Positions 47,911 through 55,931 of a stretch of 64,000 bases of DNA are shown here, one piece after another (the stretch's first letter is position 1; each line of letters begins with the position of its first letter). Location: assembly GCF_002075345.1 (NCBI RefSeq), contig NZ_NAEW01000001.1, positions 186,001 through 250,000 of the forward strand, given 5' to 3'. The notes below the pieces were generated by a model. It had not been told where the DNA came from and made no database searches. It saw only the letters and a list, made by a program, of their open reading frames with translations. A program made the translations under genes and the position numbers. The DNA comes from Citrobacter braakii. GTDB lineage: Bacteria; Pseudomonadota; Gammaproteobacteria; Enterobacterales; Enterobacteriaceae.

Positions 47911-48387
47911 TTACGACGCGTCCACGGCCTTCTCAAAGCGTTTTTTGATAAGGCTCAGGATTTCCTTTTCAGCAACCTTATCAAACCCCATATACGGACG
48001 TGCAGGAATGGCCGCCGGCCCCGGTCGCATATCAGGCGTTCCGCCCCACTGGTGAATCGCCGCGTAAGGCTCACTGGAGCCTATCATCGCATACGTATCG
48101 CCGTAGTCAGTGGTCATTTCACCGGCAAGCTTGCCGTGCAGCGTCAGGATTTTACCAGGAATATAACCGTGCTTTGTGCGCCATGCCCGCCACGGCTCTG
48201 ACCACTCATGCCATTTGTCGCCATCAGGTTCTTTTTGTTGCTCAAAGGCCATTTCAGACGACGACAGCAGGCTGGCCGCCACGGAGCGGGTTAGCCCCTT
48301 ACCGTTATCACCCATCGCCTGCAGTTCCAGAAACACACGCTGCAGGCGCTTAACATCAATGACCACTGCGGCATCAATTGTAGACAT
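47911..48387 (-). CDS. Virion morphogenesis protein, Mu gpG-like
   Basis: 158 aa: MSTIDAAVVIDVKRLQRVFLELQAM, VAASLLSSSEMAFEQQKEPDGDKWHEWSEPW, AIHQWGGTPDMRPGPAAIPARPYMGF. Phage virion-morphogenesis family (gpG/HK97 gp10 type), in Mu tied to tail completion. Separated from F by a 121-base gap that contains the tRNA-like element. Confidence 0.93.
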   Translation of the reverse strand: MSTIDAAVVIDVKRLQRVFLELQAMGDNGKGLTRSVAASLLSSSEMAFEQQKEPDGDKWHEWSEPWRAWRTKHGYIPGKILTLHGKLAGEMTTDYGDTYAMIGSSEPYAAIHQWGGTPDMRPGPAAIPARPYMGFDKVAEKEILSLIKKRFEKAVDAS

Positions 48388-48388
48388 G

Positions 48389-48418
48389 TTGCCCCCCGGC
48401 GAATAAATAGCGTAAAAT
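48389..48418 (+). promoter_or_regulatory. Promoter-like sequence before the tRNA-like element
   Basis: TTGCCC (48389-48394), an 18-base spacer and TAAAAT (48413-48418), on the plus strand, with a predicted start near 48425, where the tRNA-like helix begins. A sigma-70 match of moderate quality. Confidence 0.45.
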
Positions 48419-48424
48419 GTAGTC

Positions 48425-48510
48425 AGCGGTTGATGTACGCTTAACTGGTAAAGTGGTGCTAGCCTTCGGGCGAAGGACTTTTGCAGGTTCGACCCCTGCC
48501 ATTAACCGCT
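48425..48510 (+). ncRNA. tRNA-like element between F and G (antisense to the late operon)
   Basis: AGCGGTTGATG (48425-48435) pairs over 11 bases, one wobble, with CATTAACCGCT (48500-48510). Next to it is a perfect T-arm: GCAGG, loop TTCGACC, CCTGC (48483-48499). A D-arm fits too: TA, CGCT, loop TAACTGGTAA with the conserved GG, AGTG (48436-48455). The anticodon region is irregular: GCCTT-CGGGCGA-AGGAC at 48462-48478 has one mismatch, no U33, and five extra bases before it. No CCA is encoded. It could be a decayed tRNA or a functional tRNA mimic. Confidence 0.55.
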
Positions 48511-49831
48511 AATCCACTTCCCCTTCGAGTAGTTCCAGTTTTCCACTACGAATATCAGCTTTAAGATCGCTGACATCGCGAATTCTGTAAGTGTTGATCA
48601 CTACGTCAAGCTGATCCGGCTGGCGTTTAATACCAAAAGGTGCATTAACCACTATCTTTGCCAGACCGTCTTTTGTGGTCACTATATACATCAGGTTATT
48701 GTGAGACTTGTCCCATAATACCGCTTCGGGATGAGCCAGCAGCGCAGGCAGCAACTGAAAATCGTCGGCCTGCAGCGCAACCCCCGTCAGGTGATGCTTG
48801 TCACTGTCGGCGTGCAGCACGTTCTTACCGCTCATTGCCAGCAGTCGGGCAGGCGGTTCACCGGTACGTTGCTCAACCGCACCTGCAACGGATTCAGACA
48901 TAAAGCCCAGCGTGCGGATATCGTTACCCCCGCGTCGGCTTTCCATGATGTTTTTCGCCCAGATACGAAACGCCAGTTGCCGCTCCGGGCTGTTGTTCAG
49001 CTCTTTTACCACCATCTCGCGAAGCTGAGGGCTTTTGACTTCAATCAGCTTACGGATAAGCGTCTGATCGAGGCCGAACGCCGCCGAACCGGGGTTATAT
49101 GACCAGCCAACATCCGGGGTCATGACGCGCGCACCATCTGCGAAGGTGGTCACGTCCATATCAATGATTTCGCCGGTCGCCTTATTCACCGCCGCCTGTA
49201 CCTTCTTCGTGGTGAGGTATTTATCGCCCTGCGTGGCTTTCAGACCCAGCGCATCCATACGCGCCTGTGACAATGCACGGACGCGGCAGCGGCAGTTCCA
49301 GCCGTTCGGCGGATAGTGAGTTTTCCAGAAGGGGTCATCATAGCGGAACACCAGACCGTTAAGCGCGGCGTGAGAGGGGCGCGTGCGGCTGTCCATCACC
49401 GCCACATACTGCCAGAACGGGTGCGTGTCGGTACTGTTCATCAGTTGCGCATAGCGCCCGACGTTGTACGCCACGCGGGTATTGACGTTATATATCAGCG
49501 CCAGACGGCGGGGACTGCCAAGCTGGACGGTTTCGGCGTTGCCGGCACTGTCCACGATAACCTGTTTACCCCACCATCCGAGTTTTTTCAGGCGGGGTGC
49601 GAGGGTATCGATAAACTCCTGCTGACTGACACCCTGCGATATGGCCCTGTTCACCTCATCCTGGATAGTGGTCAGCACGTCCACACGCGCGGCTTTTGCC
49701 ACCGTAAACGAGCGGGCGTGAACGTCTGCGGCCGTCTCGTACCAGTTCCAGCCGATATGCTGCCCTTTAGCCCGGAAATACGCGATCGCCTCTTTGGGCT
49801 CAAGGGTGGCGGCGTAACCTAAATCAATCAA
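48509..49831 (-). CDS. Head morphogenesis protein, Mu gpF (MuF)
   Basis: 440 aa. MuF/SPP1 gp7 domain at about 50-200, with YNVNTRVAYNVGRYAQLM, the MDSRTRPSHAALNG motif and the Cys-containing HYPPNGWNCRCRVRALS. The C-terminal part (about 330-430: HADSDKHHLTGVALQADDFQ, EAVLWDKSHNNLMYIVTTKDGLAKIVVNAP) looks like the compact nuclease-type domains often fused to MuF proteins. It is packed in small numbers in the head near the portal. Confidence 0.9.
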   Translation of the reverse strand: MIDLGYAATLEPKEAIAYFRAKGQHIGWNWYETAADVHARSFTVAKAARVDVLTTIQDEVNRAISQGVSQQEFIDTLAPRLKKLGWWGKQVIVDSAGNAETVQLGSPRRLALIYNVNTRVAYNVGRYAQLMNSTDTHPFWQYVAVMDSRTRPSHAALNGLVFRYDDPFWKTHYPPNGWNCRCRVRALSQARMDALGLKATQGDKYLTTKKVQAAVNKATGEIIDMDVTTFADGARVMTPDVGWSYNPGSAAFGLDQTLIRKLIEVKSPQLREMVVKELNNSPERQLAFRIWAKNIMESRRGGNDIRTLGFMSESVAGAVEQRTGEPPARLLAMSGKNVLHADSDKHHLTGVALQADDFQLLPALLAHPEAVLWDKSHNNLMYIVTTKDGLAKIVVNAPFGIKRQPDQLDVVINTYRIRDVSDLKADIRSGKLELLEGEVD

Positions 49832-51398
49832 GGTCGTCCACCATACCCTTTACTTCCGCCGCAAACATCGCATCCGTCAGCAGTGCCATCAGCTTTTTAT
49901 CGTCCATCTGCTGATACAGTTCCGGCAGGTCAGACAGCGCGTCCGCCAGCCCCTTCGTTTTAATCGCGTTGATAACCGGCTCCAGCACCGGATCAATCGC
50001 CGCCTGCAGAACGCCGGCGGGAACGGAATCACCCAGGTCGTCGAGTTCATCACGCGGGCCGGTTGTGACCGGCGCGGGTAGCTGCGCCGAGAGCGCTGCC
50101 TGCTTTTCCTGACGCTCCGGCCGCTCCGGCGGTGGCAGGGTCATTTCCGGGCTGGCGATGGTAAATACCGGCTCGTCCCCGACCGGTTCAGGTATGCCTG
50201 TCTGGTCACGAATCCACGCCAGCGGCACCGGCATCCCGGCTCCGAGCTGCACGACGGCCGCAGTGATTTTGGTGATATCGCCCGGCTCTTTGGTCTGGAA
50301 GGCCAGACGCGGCAGGCGACGAACATCTACCGCGTGGGTGGTATTGAGCGCGTACAGCGGATAGACCAGATCGCGGGTTAGCGTGGTGGTTAACTGGCGC
50401 AGGTCAGCATCGCGGATCTCTTTGCGCACCTCGTCATGTACTTCACCGAGGCTGCGGGCGCCTTTGTCGCCGGCATCTGTGGTTAATGTACCGCCAAGAA
50501 TAGCCTTAGAAATGGAACGTTCGCCCCACTGCATCATCGCCAGGAACGGGTCAGCCTGACCGCTGGCCGCCGCCTCAAACTCCAGACTCATCCCGGTCGG
50601 GATAATACCGCCGGTACGCCGTCCGATTTCCATCACCGCCCGCATCAGGGCGGCTTTCTGGCCCGGCGTGGCCCCGGACGGATATTTACCGACCTTCATC
50701 GGCAGGCCGTACACCTCCAGAAACTCCGCCAGATCACGCACGGAATAGTTTTTGAAGATAAACGGCCAGATAAGCGTGCGCACCAGCCCCTGCGCACCGG
50801 CGTAACCGGTACGCGATCGCGCCTGATGAACAATCCAGCCGAACGGCTGGAACGGGACGCCTTCGGCGCTGCCGTCACGCAGCCGCAGCTCGCTGAAATC
50901 CTGCGGATTGAGGCAGAAGTGCGCCGCGTCACGCCAGATAACCTTATTGATTACAAACGCGCGACCAATGCGGCCCCATTCGATCTCCTGGCAACTGTAG
51001 CCCTTGAGAATGGCGTCAGTGGCATCAAAGAGCATCGCATCGAACCAGTCTGCGCCATGAAGGTACTCGTCGAGCATCTCCGCGTCTTTCTTTTCCTGCG
51101 CGGTGGCGCTCGACGGCGGCACAATGCTCCAGGGGACGCTCTGTATCGCCAGCCGGCGCTTGCTGAGTTCGGCGAACAGGTGGGTGTCTTTCTCCTCGAT
51201 GTCGGCCGCAAGGTCGGACTGCGCCATCAGGTCGCCCTGTTCGGCAGCGCGAAGACACTGTGCCGCCCGGTTCGGGGTGATGCCCGATGCCGGGTGTTCA
51301 ATAAAGCGGTTCGCTATCTGTGGGATATCCAGTACCGCCGTCTGCATCTGTGGATCAAAGTCGAACGGCTGTCCGTCCAGGTCTACAATTTTGCCCAT
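49824..51398 (-). CDS. Portal protein, Mu gp29-like (DUF935)
   Basis: About 524 aa, DUF935 portal family: MGKIVDLDGQPFDFDPQMQT, ASDLAADIEE-type region LMAQSDLAADIEEKDTHLFAELSKRRLA, YGLPMKVGKYPSGATPGQKAALMRAV and LGGTLTTDAGDKGARSLGEVHDEVR. The ATG forms TAATG with the terminase stop; an ATG nine bases earlier is possible. It is the DNA gate for packaging and ejection. Confidence 0.94.
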   Translation of the reverse strand: MGKIVDLDGQPFDFDPQMQTAVLDIPQIANRFIEHPASGITPNRAAQCLRAAEQGDLMAQSDLAADIEEKDTHLFAELSKRRLAIQSVPWSIVPPSSATAQEKKDAEMLDEYLHGADWFDAMLFDATDAILKGYSCQEIEWGRIGRAFVINKVIWRDAAHFCLNPQDFSELRLRDGSAEGVPFQPFGWIVHQARSRTGYAGAQGLVRTLIWPFIFKNYSVRDLAEFLEVYGLPMKVGKYPSGATPGQKAALMRAVMEIGRRTGGIIPTGMSLEFEAAASGQADPFLAMMQWGERSISKAILGGTLTTDAGDKGARSLGEVHDEVRKEIRDADLRQLTTTLTRDLVYPLYALNTTHAVDVRRLPRLAFQTKEPGDITKITAAVVQLGAGMPVPLAWIRDQTGIPEPVGDEPVFTIASPEMTLPPPERPERQEKQAALSAQLPAPVTTGPRDELDDLGDSVPAGVLQAAIDPVLEPVINAIKTKGLADALSDLPELYQQMDDKKLMALLTDAMFAAEVKGMVDDLD

Positions 51399-53086
51399 TA
51401 CCAGCATCCCCGCTCAAATTCGTGATACGCGCTGTCGGCGTCTTCTTCCTCCGGCGTCATAAAGAACCGTCCTCTGTCTTCGGCGTCTTCCATCGTGCGC
51501 CCGCGTTCCGGCATCGCCAGACACGCCTCGTCATCAAGCACGAAGCCATCCATATAAGAAGCCCGGTTCGCCATACACAGCGCCACCGCAAAGTCACCAT
51601 GACGACGGCTGCCGGCAGCGGTGGCGTTCTCGTCTTTGGTGCGCCCCTTGTCAATCTGCGGAGTACCGGCCACCACCTTGATATGACGCAGGTCATCAAG
51701 CGTCGTCTGGTGGCGGGCAACAAAGATATTCTGATCTTCAAACTCCGCTTTCAGCTTCGGCATCCACTCGCCGTACCACTTCGCCGACAATATCACACTG
51801 TCAACCAGTTCAGGACCGAACCGCTCAAGCGCCGCCTCAGCCAGATAGCCGCCGTTGCCGGTGGCATCAAATGCCGCCCCGATAAGTCGGGTAACGCGCT
51901 CCAGGATATAGAGCATGATTTGCTTCTGCTGCTCGTAGGGCATATTGCGCAGTTCGACACGAAACGCTTCGCGCTTCTGCAGGTCTTCGGTGATTTCAAG
52001 CAGGGTAAAGCAGGTCAGATCGCCGCGACGGGCAAAGTCTTCGCCGAAGCTGTAGCGCGAGCGTGGATTAAGGGCGTTTAAAAGCGGTTTTAAATGCGCT
52101 TCACACCAGGCGTTAATCTCAGACTCGCGCAGCCAGGCCGCACGGCTGAGAAAATCTTCCGGCGCTTCGAAGGTCAGAATGGGAATGCCGCGTACCATCG
52201 CCAGCTCAATAAGCGCATGGGGAATATAGGCACCGCCGGACTTTTTCGGCACGCAGCCGTATTCCTCGTCAGCATCCTCTTTACTGGGGGCATTCCTGTA
52301 GAGGTCGTCACGCCACTTCTTCTCCGTCTGGGGCGACCATACCTGACCAGTGACATAGCAAATGCGCTTATACAACCCGTCAGCAATGGCATCGTCGAGG
52401 GTGATACGGTGTACCGAATAGTCTTTGCGCCCCTCGCGGGCTTCCTGAATGTACTGATTAAAGAGGTTATCAACGCCGTTATGGGTGGAAATGATCCGCA
52501 CGCGTGCACCCCACATGGTGAGCGCCATTGCCGCTTTCAGCAGTTCGTCGAGGGACTCATGGAAGGCCGCTTCATCAATGACAACATCCCCCTGCAGGCC
52601 GCGCAGGTTAGACGGTCGCGAGGACAGCGCCTGGATCTTAAAGCTGCTGTTGGGGAAGCGAATCATGTAAGTCAGGATTTCTTCTTTCTTTTCGCTGTCC
52701 CAGAAGGTCTGCTCATACACGTCGGCCTGCGCGAGCTGGTTAAAGGCTCTGGCAAACAGGGCGCAGGCAGAAATATATTCCAGCGCCATCTCCTGTTTGG
52801 AACCGACGTAAAATACATTACGACCACCGCGTTTCTTTGGCTTTGCAGCGGTAATAACGTTACGGGCGGCTTCCGCCCAGGTCAGACCGGTACGACGGGA
52901 TTTTTCGGCAATACAAATCTGACTCTCGTCTTTAAACCATTTAGCCTGATAACCGAGAAGCACCGGCATACGTTTGGGGAGATCGAGTGATTCAGGCACG
53001 TCAACGCCCAGCAGGGCTTTTTGCTCGGCGAGGTCGATTTTGCGGGGGGGAGTCAGGGCAACAAGGCGCTTTTGCTCGTCACTCAT
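51398..53086 (-). CDS. Terminase large subunit, Mu gp28-like
   Basis: 562 aa. ATPase part: Walker A-like EKSRRTGLTW at 61-70, Walker B GDVVIDEAAFHES at 166-178. The nuclease part includes YSFGEDFARRGDLTCFTLLEI near 335 and GAAFDATGNGGYLAEAALE near 395 (RNase-H-like acidic residues). It drives headful packaging of Mu-type DNA with flanking host sequence. Confidence 0.96.
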   Translation of the reverse strand: MSDEQKRLVALTPPRKIDLAEQKALLGVDVPESLDLPKRMPVLLGYQAKWFKDESQICIAEKSRRTGLTWAEAARNVITAAKPKKRGGRNVFYVGSKQEMALEYISACALFARAFNQLAQADVYEQTFWDSEKKEEILTYMIRFPNSSFKIQALSSRPSNLRGLQGDVVIDEAAFHESLDELLKAAMALTMWGARVRIISTHNGVDNLFNQYIQEAREGRKDYSVHRITLDDAIADGLYKRICYVTGQVWSPQTEKKWRDDLYRNAPSKEDADEEYGCVPKKSGGAYIPHALIELAMVRGIPILTFEAPEDFLSRAAWLRESEINAWCEAHLKPLLNALNPRSRYSFGEDFARRGDLTCFTLLEITEDLQKREAFRVELRNMPYEQQKQIMLYILERVTRLIGAAFDATGNGGYLAEAALERFGPELVDSVILSAKWYGEWMPKLKAEFEDQNIFVARHQTTLDDLRHIKVVAGTPQIDKGRTKDENATAAGSRRHGDFAVALCMANRASYMDGFVLDDEACLAMPERGRTMEDAEDRGRFFMTPEEEDADSAYHEFERGCW

Positions 53087-53280
53087 ACTTTTTTGACCTT
53101 ATCTTCCAGCACAGCAAGTGCCGCTCTGGTGAACACCTCCCGATCAATTCCTGAAGCAATCACCTTTTCGACGGCACAGCGACACCGACGCAATGCACTG
53201 TCATTCACGCATGAAGCCGTTCTGAACGCCTGTTCATGTGCATCGGATAACAGTGCGTACCAGTCATATTTTCGTTGCAT
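53083..53280 (-). CDS. Small protein between gp27 and terminase genes
   Basis: 65 aa starting MQRKYDWYALLSDAHEQAFR; ends DKVKKV with ATGA overlap to the terminase start. Not recognised. It has two cysteines and two probable helices. The tight coupling suggests a packaging role or a small accessory; no direct evidence. The upstream in-frame start (19 codons) overlaps gp27 and is unlikely. Confidence 0.75.
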   Translation of the reverse strand: MQRKYDWYALLSDAHEQAFRTASCVNDSALRRCRCAVEKVIASGIDREVFTRAALAVLEDKVKKV

Positions 53281-53287
53281 AGCCACC

Positions 53288-53869
53288 TCACGCCTTACCC
53301 AGCAGAATTCCCGTAATCTGAGCTTCCAGTTTTTCACTCATCCCATCCACACCGTGCAATTCCTCAGTGACGGCTTTCGCCATCTCTTCAGCAAAGGCAG
53401 CCCGGATCTCTTTTTCACGCTTCATGCTGCGCTCGGCGGCACTCTCCAGGCGCTGAACTGCCAGCATGATATTTTTAAGCAGGCCAATATCGATCTCGCC
53501 GTCATCTTCCAGGTCACGGCGGGCGGCGCGGAGTTTGCGAAACAGCATGGAACGGGTCATTTCAAGAATGAGCGTGGTGGTGTCGCCAGTGGGTTTGTCG
53601 CCGAGTTCCGCCACCATCGCTTTTGTCTGCTCACGCAGATCGCGAAGGTCGCGCGCCACTTCTTCGTTTTCTGATGCCAGACGCCACACAGCCCCACGAC
53701 TGAGTTTCATTTCATCAGGAAGTCCGGCCTCTTCGATAAGGCGGTTAATCTCCTCCCGAACCTGTACCTGCGTGAAACGCTTCTCGCGAAGCATCTCAAG
53801 CAGGGGTTTACGGATACTGTCAGGCAGAAGATCGGCTTTTTTCACACGGCCACGGGTCGGCTTATCCAT
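53288..53869 (-). CDS. Small terminase-type protein, Mu gp27-like (DUF3486)
   Basis: 193 aa, DUF3486: GRVKKADLLPDSIRKPLLEML, QVREEINRLIEEAGLPDEMKLSRGAVWRLA with helix-turn-helix character, and a long helical part. In Mu gp27 is the presumed small terminase, which recognises the left-end pac region. Confidence 0.92.
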   Translation of the reverse strand: MDKPTRGRVKKADLLPDSIRKPLLEMLREKRFTQVQVREEINRLIEEAGLPDEMKLSRGAVWRLASENEEVARDLRDLREQTKAMVAELGDKPTGDTTTLILEMTRSMLFRKLRAARRDLEDDGEIDIGLLKNIMLAVQRLESAAERSMKREKEIRAAFAEEMAKAVTEELHGVDGMSEKLEAQITGILLGKA

Positions 53870-53872
53870 GAT

Positions 53873-54160
53873 CTAATCCCTCGCACGCGGCTTTTTCACA
53901 CCCGGCGCAGTGCTGCGCCCCTCGGCCACGTCCTGGCCCCGTCCGGTCAGTTCGGCGATGTAATAGCCGTTCAGGGTACGCAGACGAACCAGCCCCTGCT
54001 CGGCAAGCCAGGCCATATGGGTATGTACGGTGTCGCGTGACACTTTGTGTCCGTAATCATCCAGGCAGTCCTGCAGGACGGATTCGCCGAGTTCGCCGTT
54101 GTAGTCGGCAAGCGATCGCAGAATGACCAGACGCTGGTCTTCGGTAATAAAATTGCTCAT
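53873..54160 (-). CDS. Winged-helix phage protein, Mu gp26-like
   Basis: 95 aa: MSNFITEDQRLVILRSLADY, then LDDYGHKVSRDTVHTHMAWLAEQGLVRL, with the helix-turn-helix and wing (YYIAELTGRGQDVAEG). A family found at this place in most Mu-like phages; probably DNA-binding, no known role. Confidence 0.88.
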   Translation of the reverse strand: MSNFITEDQRLVILRSLADYNGELGESVLQDCLDDYGHKVSRDTVHTHMAWLAEQGLVRLRTLNGYYIAELTGRGQDVAEGRSTAPGVKKPRARD

Positions 54161-54465
54161 TGCGGATTCTTCCTTACAGCCTGTTCCAGCAATAATTCAT
54201 TCTGGTGAGAGACGGACTTCAGTGTGGCGCTGGTCGCTTTCAGGTCACCCCGCAGCGTCGCTATCTCCACATTGAGCCGGTTCACTTCGTCCTGTGTTGG
54301 CAAGTTCGCAATGCGGGTTTCCACCCGCTCCACGCGGTCATGCAGCTTGTCAAATGCCTCGCGCGGCACAAAGGTTTTGCGCATCAGTGCCATGAAAATA
54401 CCGCCTGCCGTCGCGGTGGCCGAGAGTATCGGCACCGCATAGTCTTTAACGATGCTGATCCACAC
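54157..54465 (-). CDS. Mu gp25-like protein (DUF2730)
   Basis: 102 aa: VWISIVKDYAVPILSATATA, a membrane helix at about 8-26, then a coiled coil (FDKLHDRVERVETRIANLPTQDEVNRLN). DUF2730. The start is a GTG with GGGAGG five bases before it; the longer frame runs backward over the zinc-finger gene. Function unknown. Confidence 0.85.
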   Translation of the reverse strand: MWISIVKDYAVPILSATATAGGIFMALMRKTFVPREAFDKLHDRVERVETRIANLPTQDEVNRLNVEIATLRGDLKATSATLKSVSHQNELLLEQAVRKNPQ

Positions 54466-54673
54466 CGTAAGCCTCCCGTAACGCCTGACAGTCCACACAA
54501 CACACGGCGTCAGGCTGTACCGCCAGACGCTCAGCCGGAATGAGAATGTCGCAGTCTTCACAGTACCGAACGGCCGACACTGGCGTATTTTGATGCGCAT
54601 GCCGCATATGTTCAGCCAGACAGCGCTCGTTAAACTGCGCCGCCAGCTCCTGGGCGCGATCTAATTCATCCAC
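54446..54673 (-). CDS. TraR/DksA-type zinc-finger protein
   Basis: 75 aa from a GTG with AAAGGAAAG upstream (VDELDRAQELAAQFNERCLA), with the C4 finger CEDCDILIPAERLAVQPDAVCCVDCQ. Such short proteins bind the RNA polymerase secondary channel in TraR; the effect in Mu-like phages is not known. It lies between the spanin genes and gp25. Confidence 0.88.
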   Translation of the reverse strand: MDELDRAQELAAQFNERCLAEHMRHAHQNTPVSAVRYCEDCDILIPAERLAVQPDAVCCVDCQALREAYGVDQHR

Positions 54674-54689
54674 ATCACTTTCCTTTCGC

Positions 54690-55055
54690 TCACTTTCGGA
54701 CCGGAAGAACAGACGCTCCGGCCACATCAGTAAATTCATGTTGTCGTTGCTCCTCGGCGCGGCGGATGTTCGCTTTATCGACGTTGCAGTTTTTCACCAC
54801 CGCCAGCAGTTGCAGGTTGTAGTCCACCGAAGCACCGAAGGTAAAAGGCTCCGGCAGCGGCGGCACAACACAGTCAGCCGTCCATTCAGCGGGAAGCGGA
54901 ACCGGCGGCACCTGTACGTATTTCACTGACGGCGGCGCGCACGCGGTCAGCAGCAGCGGCAGGCACAGCAACACGGGCCGCAGGCTCTGCGGCAAGCGCC
55001 GGACGAATCTCCTCCCTGACCGTTTCGCTGTGCTGCGTATTACGTTGTTTTTCAT
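54690..55055 (-). CDS. o-Spanin (Rz1-like lipoprotein)
   Basis: 121 aa. A basic N-terminus, then PVLLCLPLLLTAC with a lipobox, then a Pro-rich segment (PPSVKYVQVPPVPLPAEW), as in Rz1. It overlaps the i-spanin gene in another frame by 170 bases, the nested layout of Rz/Rz1 pairs. It spans from the outer membrane to the i-spanin. The C-terminal extension (about 70-121) is longer than in lambda Rz1. Confidence 0.85.
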   Translation of the reverse strand: MKNNVIRSTAKRSGRRFVRRLPQSLRPVLLCLPLLLTACAPPSVKYVQVPPVPLPAEWTADCVVPPLPEPFTFGASVDYNLQLLAVVKNCNVDKANIRRAEEQRQHEFTDVAGASVLPVRK

Positions 55056-55266
55056 CTGTGGCCGCCTTACCGAGCGTGTTAAAAAACTGCATGGTGTTCT
55101 GCTGATTACTCAGAATGAGCCGGGCCTCGTCGCGTTGTTGCGTGAGAGTGGCGTTATCTGCCTGTAGCTGCTTTACCTGCTGACGTTCAGCCCACACCCC
55201 GACAACAAGACAAATCACCGCAACCACTACCGCCACAAGCGGCAATTCATCTTTCAGGCCAGCCAT
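54886..55266 (-). CDS. i-Spanin (Rz-like)
   Basis: 126 aa starting MAGLKDELPLVAVVVAVICL: an N-terminal signal anchor, then a long helix (VWAERQQVKQLQADNATLTQQRDEARLIL), as in Rz. The start chosen opens directly onto the anchor; the longer frame overlaps the endolysin. Together with the Rz1-like lipoprotein it fuses inner and outer membrane at lysis. Confidence 0.86.
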   Translation of the reverse strand: MAGLKDELPLVAVVVAVICLVVGVWAERQQVKQLQADNATLTQQRDEARLILSNQQNTMQFFNTLGKAATDEKQRNTQHSETVREEIRPALAAEPAARVAVPAAAADRVRAAVSEIRTGAAGSASR

Positions 55267-55358
55267 AACACACCCCGCAACAGCAGAACGACACACAGCA
55301 CCGACACCATCACAGGCCGCCAGTAATGAACTAAGACTGCGGTAAGTCGTAACGGCAT
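55254..55358 (-). CDS. Small single-helix membrane protein in the lysis cassette
   Basis: 34 codons: MPLRLTAVLVHYWRPVMVSV, then LCVVLLLRGVLWLA. It overlaps the end of the endolysin and the start of the i-spanin gene in different frames. The size, single helix and place suit a holin-like or pinholin-like protein or an export helper. Only the sequence supports it; it is too short for confident calling. Confidence 0.45.
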   Translation of the reverse strand: MPLRLTAVLVHYWRPVMVSVLCVVLLLRGVLWLA

Positions 55359-55831
55359 AACCACTCATCCGCAGAACGCCGCGCCTCCAGTCCCGGCAGC
55401 TTCTGACCTTTGGAATAGATCCACCGGATGTACTGGCCGCAGGAAGCCGGCATCTTTCCTTCATTAATCAGACGTAGCAGCGTGGAGTTACGGAAGTTGG
55501 TTTCGCCCGCCCAGAACACCCAGGAAGCCAGCGCCACGGTCTGCCCCTGCGTGAGCGGCACTTTGACGTAACGCTGAACGGCGGCGAACGCCCAGCTCAT
55601 ATCCTGTTTCAGCAACGCAAGGCATTCGGCATCGGTTTTCACCATGCCGGGTTTGACGTCCGGCCCGGTATGCCCGTAACAGATGGTTGGCGTGCCGGTT
55701 GGATCGATGTAGGTCGCATTCGATTTACCCTCCCAGTACGCGGTGTACGAGGTGGCAATGCCAACCGTGCCGGCACCGGCCAGCACAAGGGCAATCAGTT
55801 TTTTACGTAACGCAGGGGGGAGTTTCGGCAC
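55331..55831 (-). CDS. SAR endolysin (T4-type lysozyme)
   Basis: 166 aa, GTG start with GGAG upstream. The N-terminal helix LIALVLAGAGTVGIATSYTAYW (12-33) is rich in Ala, Gly and Thr, typical of a signal-arrest-release domain. Catalytic triad E34-x8-D43-x5-T49 (WEGKSNATYIDPTGTPTICYG). It cuts murein glycan strands once released from the membrane. First late gene after mor. Confidence 0.94.
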   Translation of the reverse strand: MPKLPPALRKKLIALVLAGAGTVGIATSYTAYWEGKSNATYIDPTGTPTICYGHTGPDVKPGMVKTDAECLALLKQDMSWAFAAVQRYVKVPLTQGQTVALASWVFWAGETNFRNSTLLRLINEGKMPASCGQYIRWIYSKGQKLPGLEARRSADEWLCRYDLPQS

Positions 55832-55904
55832 GGGTCACTCCATCAGCAATAAACCTGTACCGAGAGTAACAATGAAGGAAGAGGGTTAAGGATTGCGGTA
55901 ACTT
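55832..55904 (-). promoter_or_regulatory. Late promoter region before the endolysin
   Basis: 73 bases between the mor terminator and the endolysin GTG, the place of the middle/late promoter in Mu-like phages. It contains GTTACCGCAATCCTTAAC and GTTACTCTCGGTAC, each a loose dyad; which one an activator uses cannot be decided by eye. No TTAT-N6-ATAA is present. Confidence 0.45.
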
Positions 55905-55931
55905 AGAAAAGAAAAACCGGCATACGCCGGT
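55905..55931 (-). terminator. Terminator of mor
   Basis: ACCGGC pairs with GCCGGT around four bases (55916-55931), followed on the minus strand by TTTTTCTTTTC. It overlaps the mor stop and separates early/middle from late transcription. Confidence 0.85.

Noticed and set aside
48425-48510. Calling this element a standard tRNA gene with a defined anticodon
   Set aside because: The anticodon stem has a mismatch, position 33 is not U and extra bases precede the arm; only a tRNA-like fold is supported.
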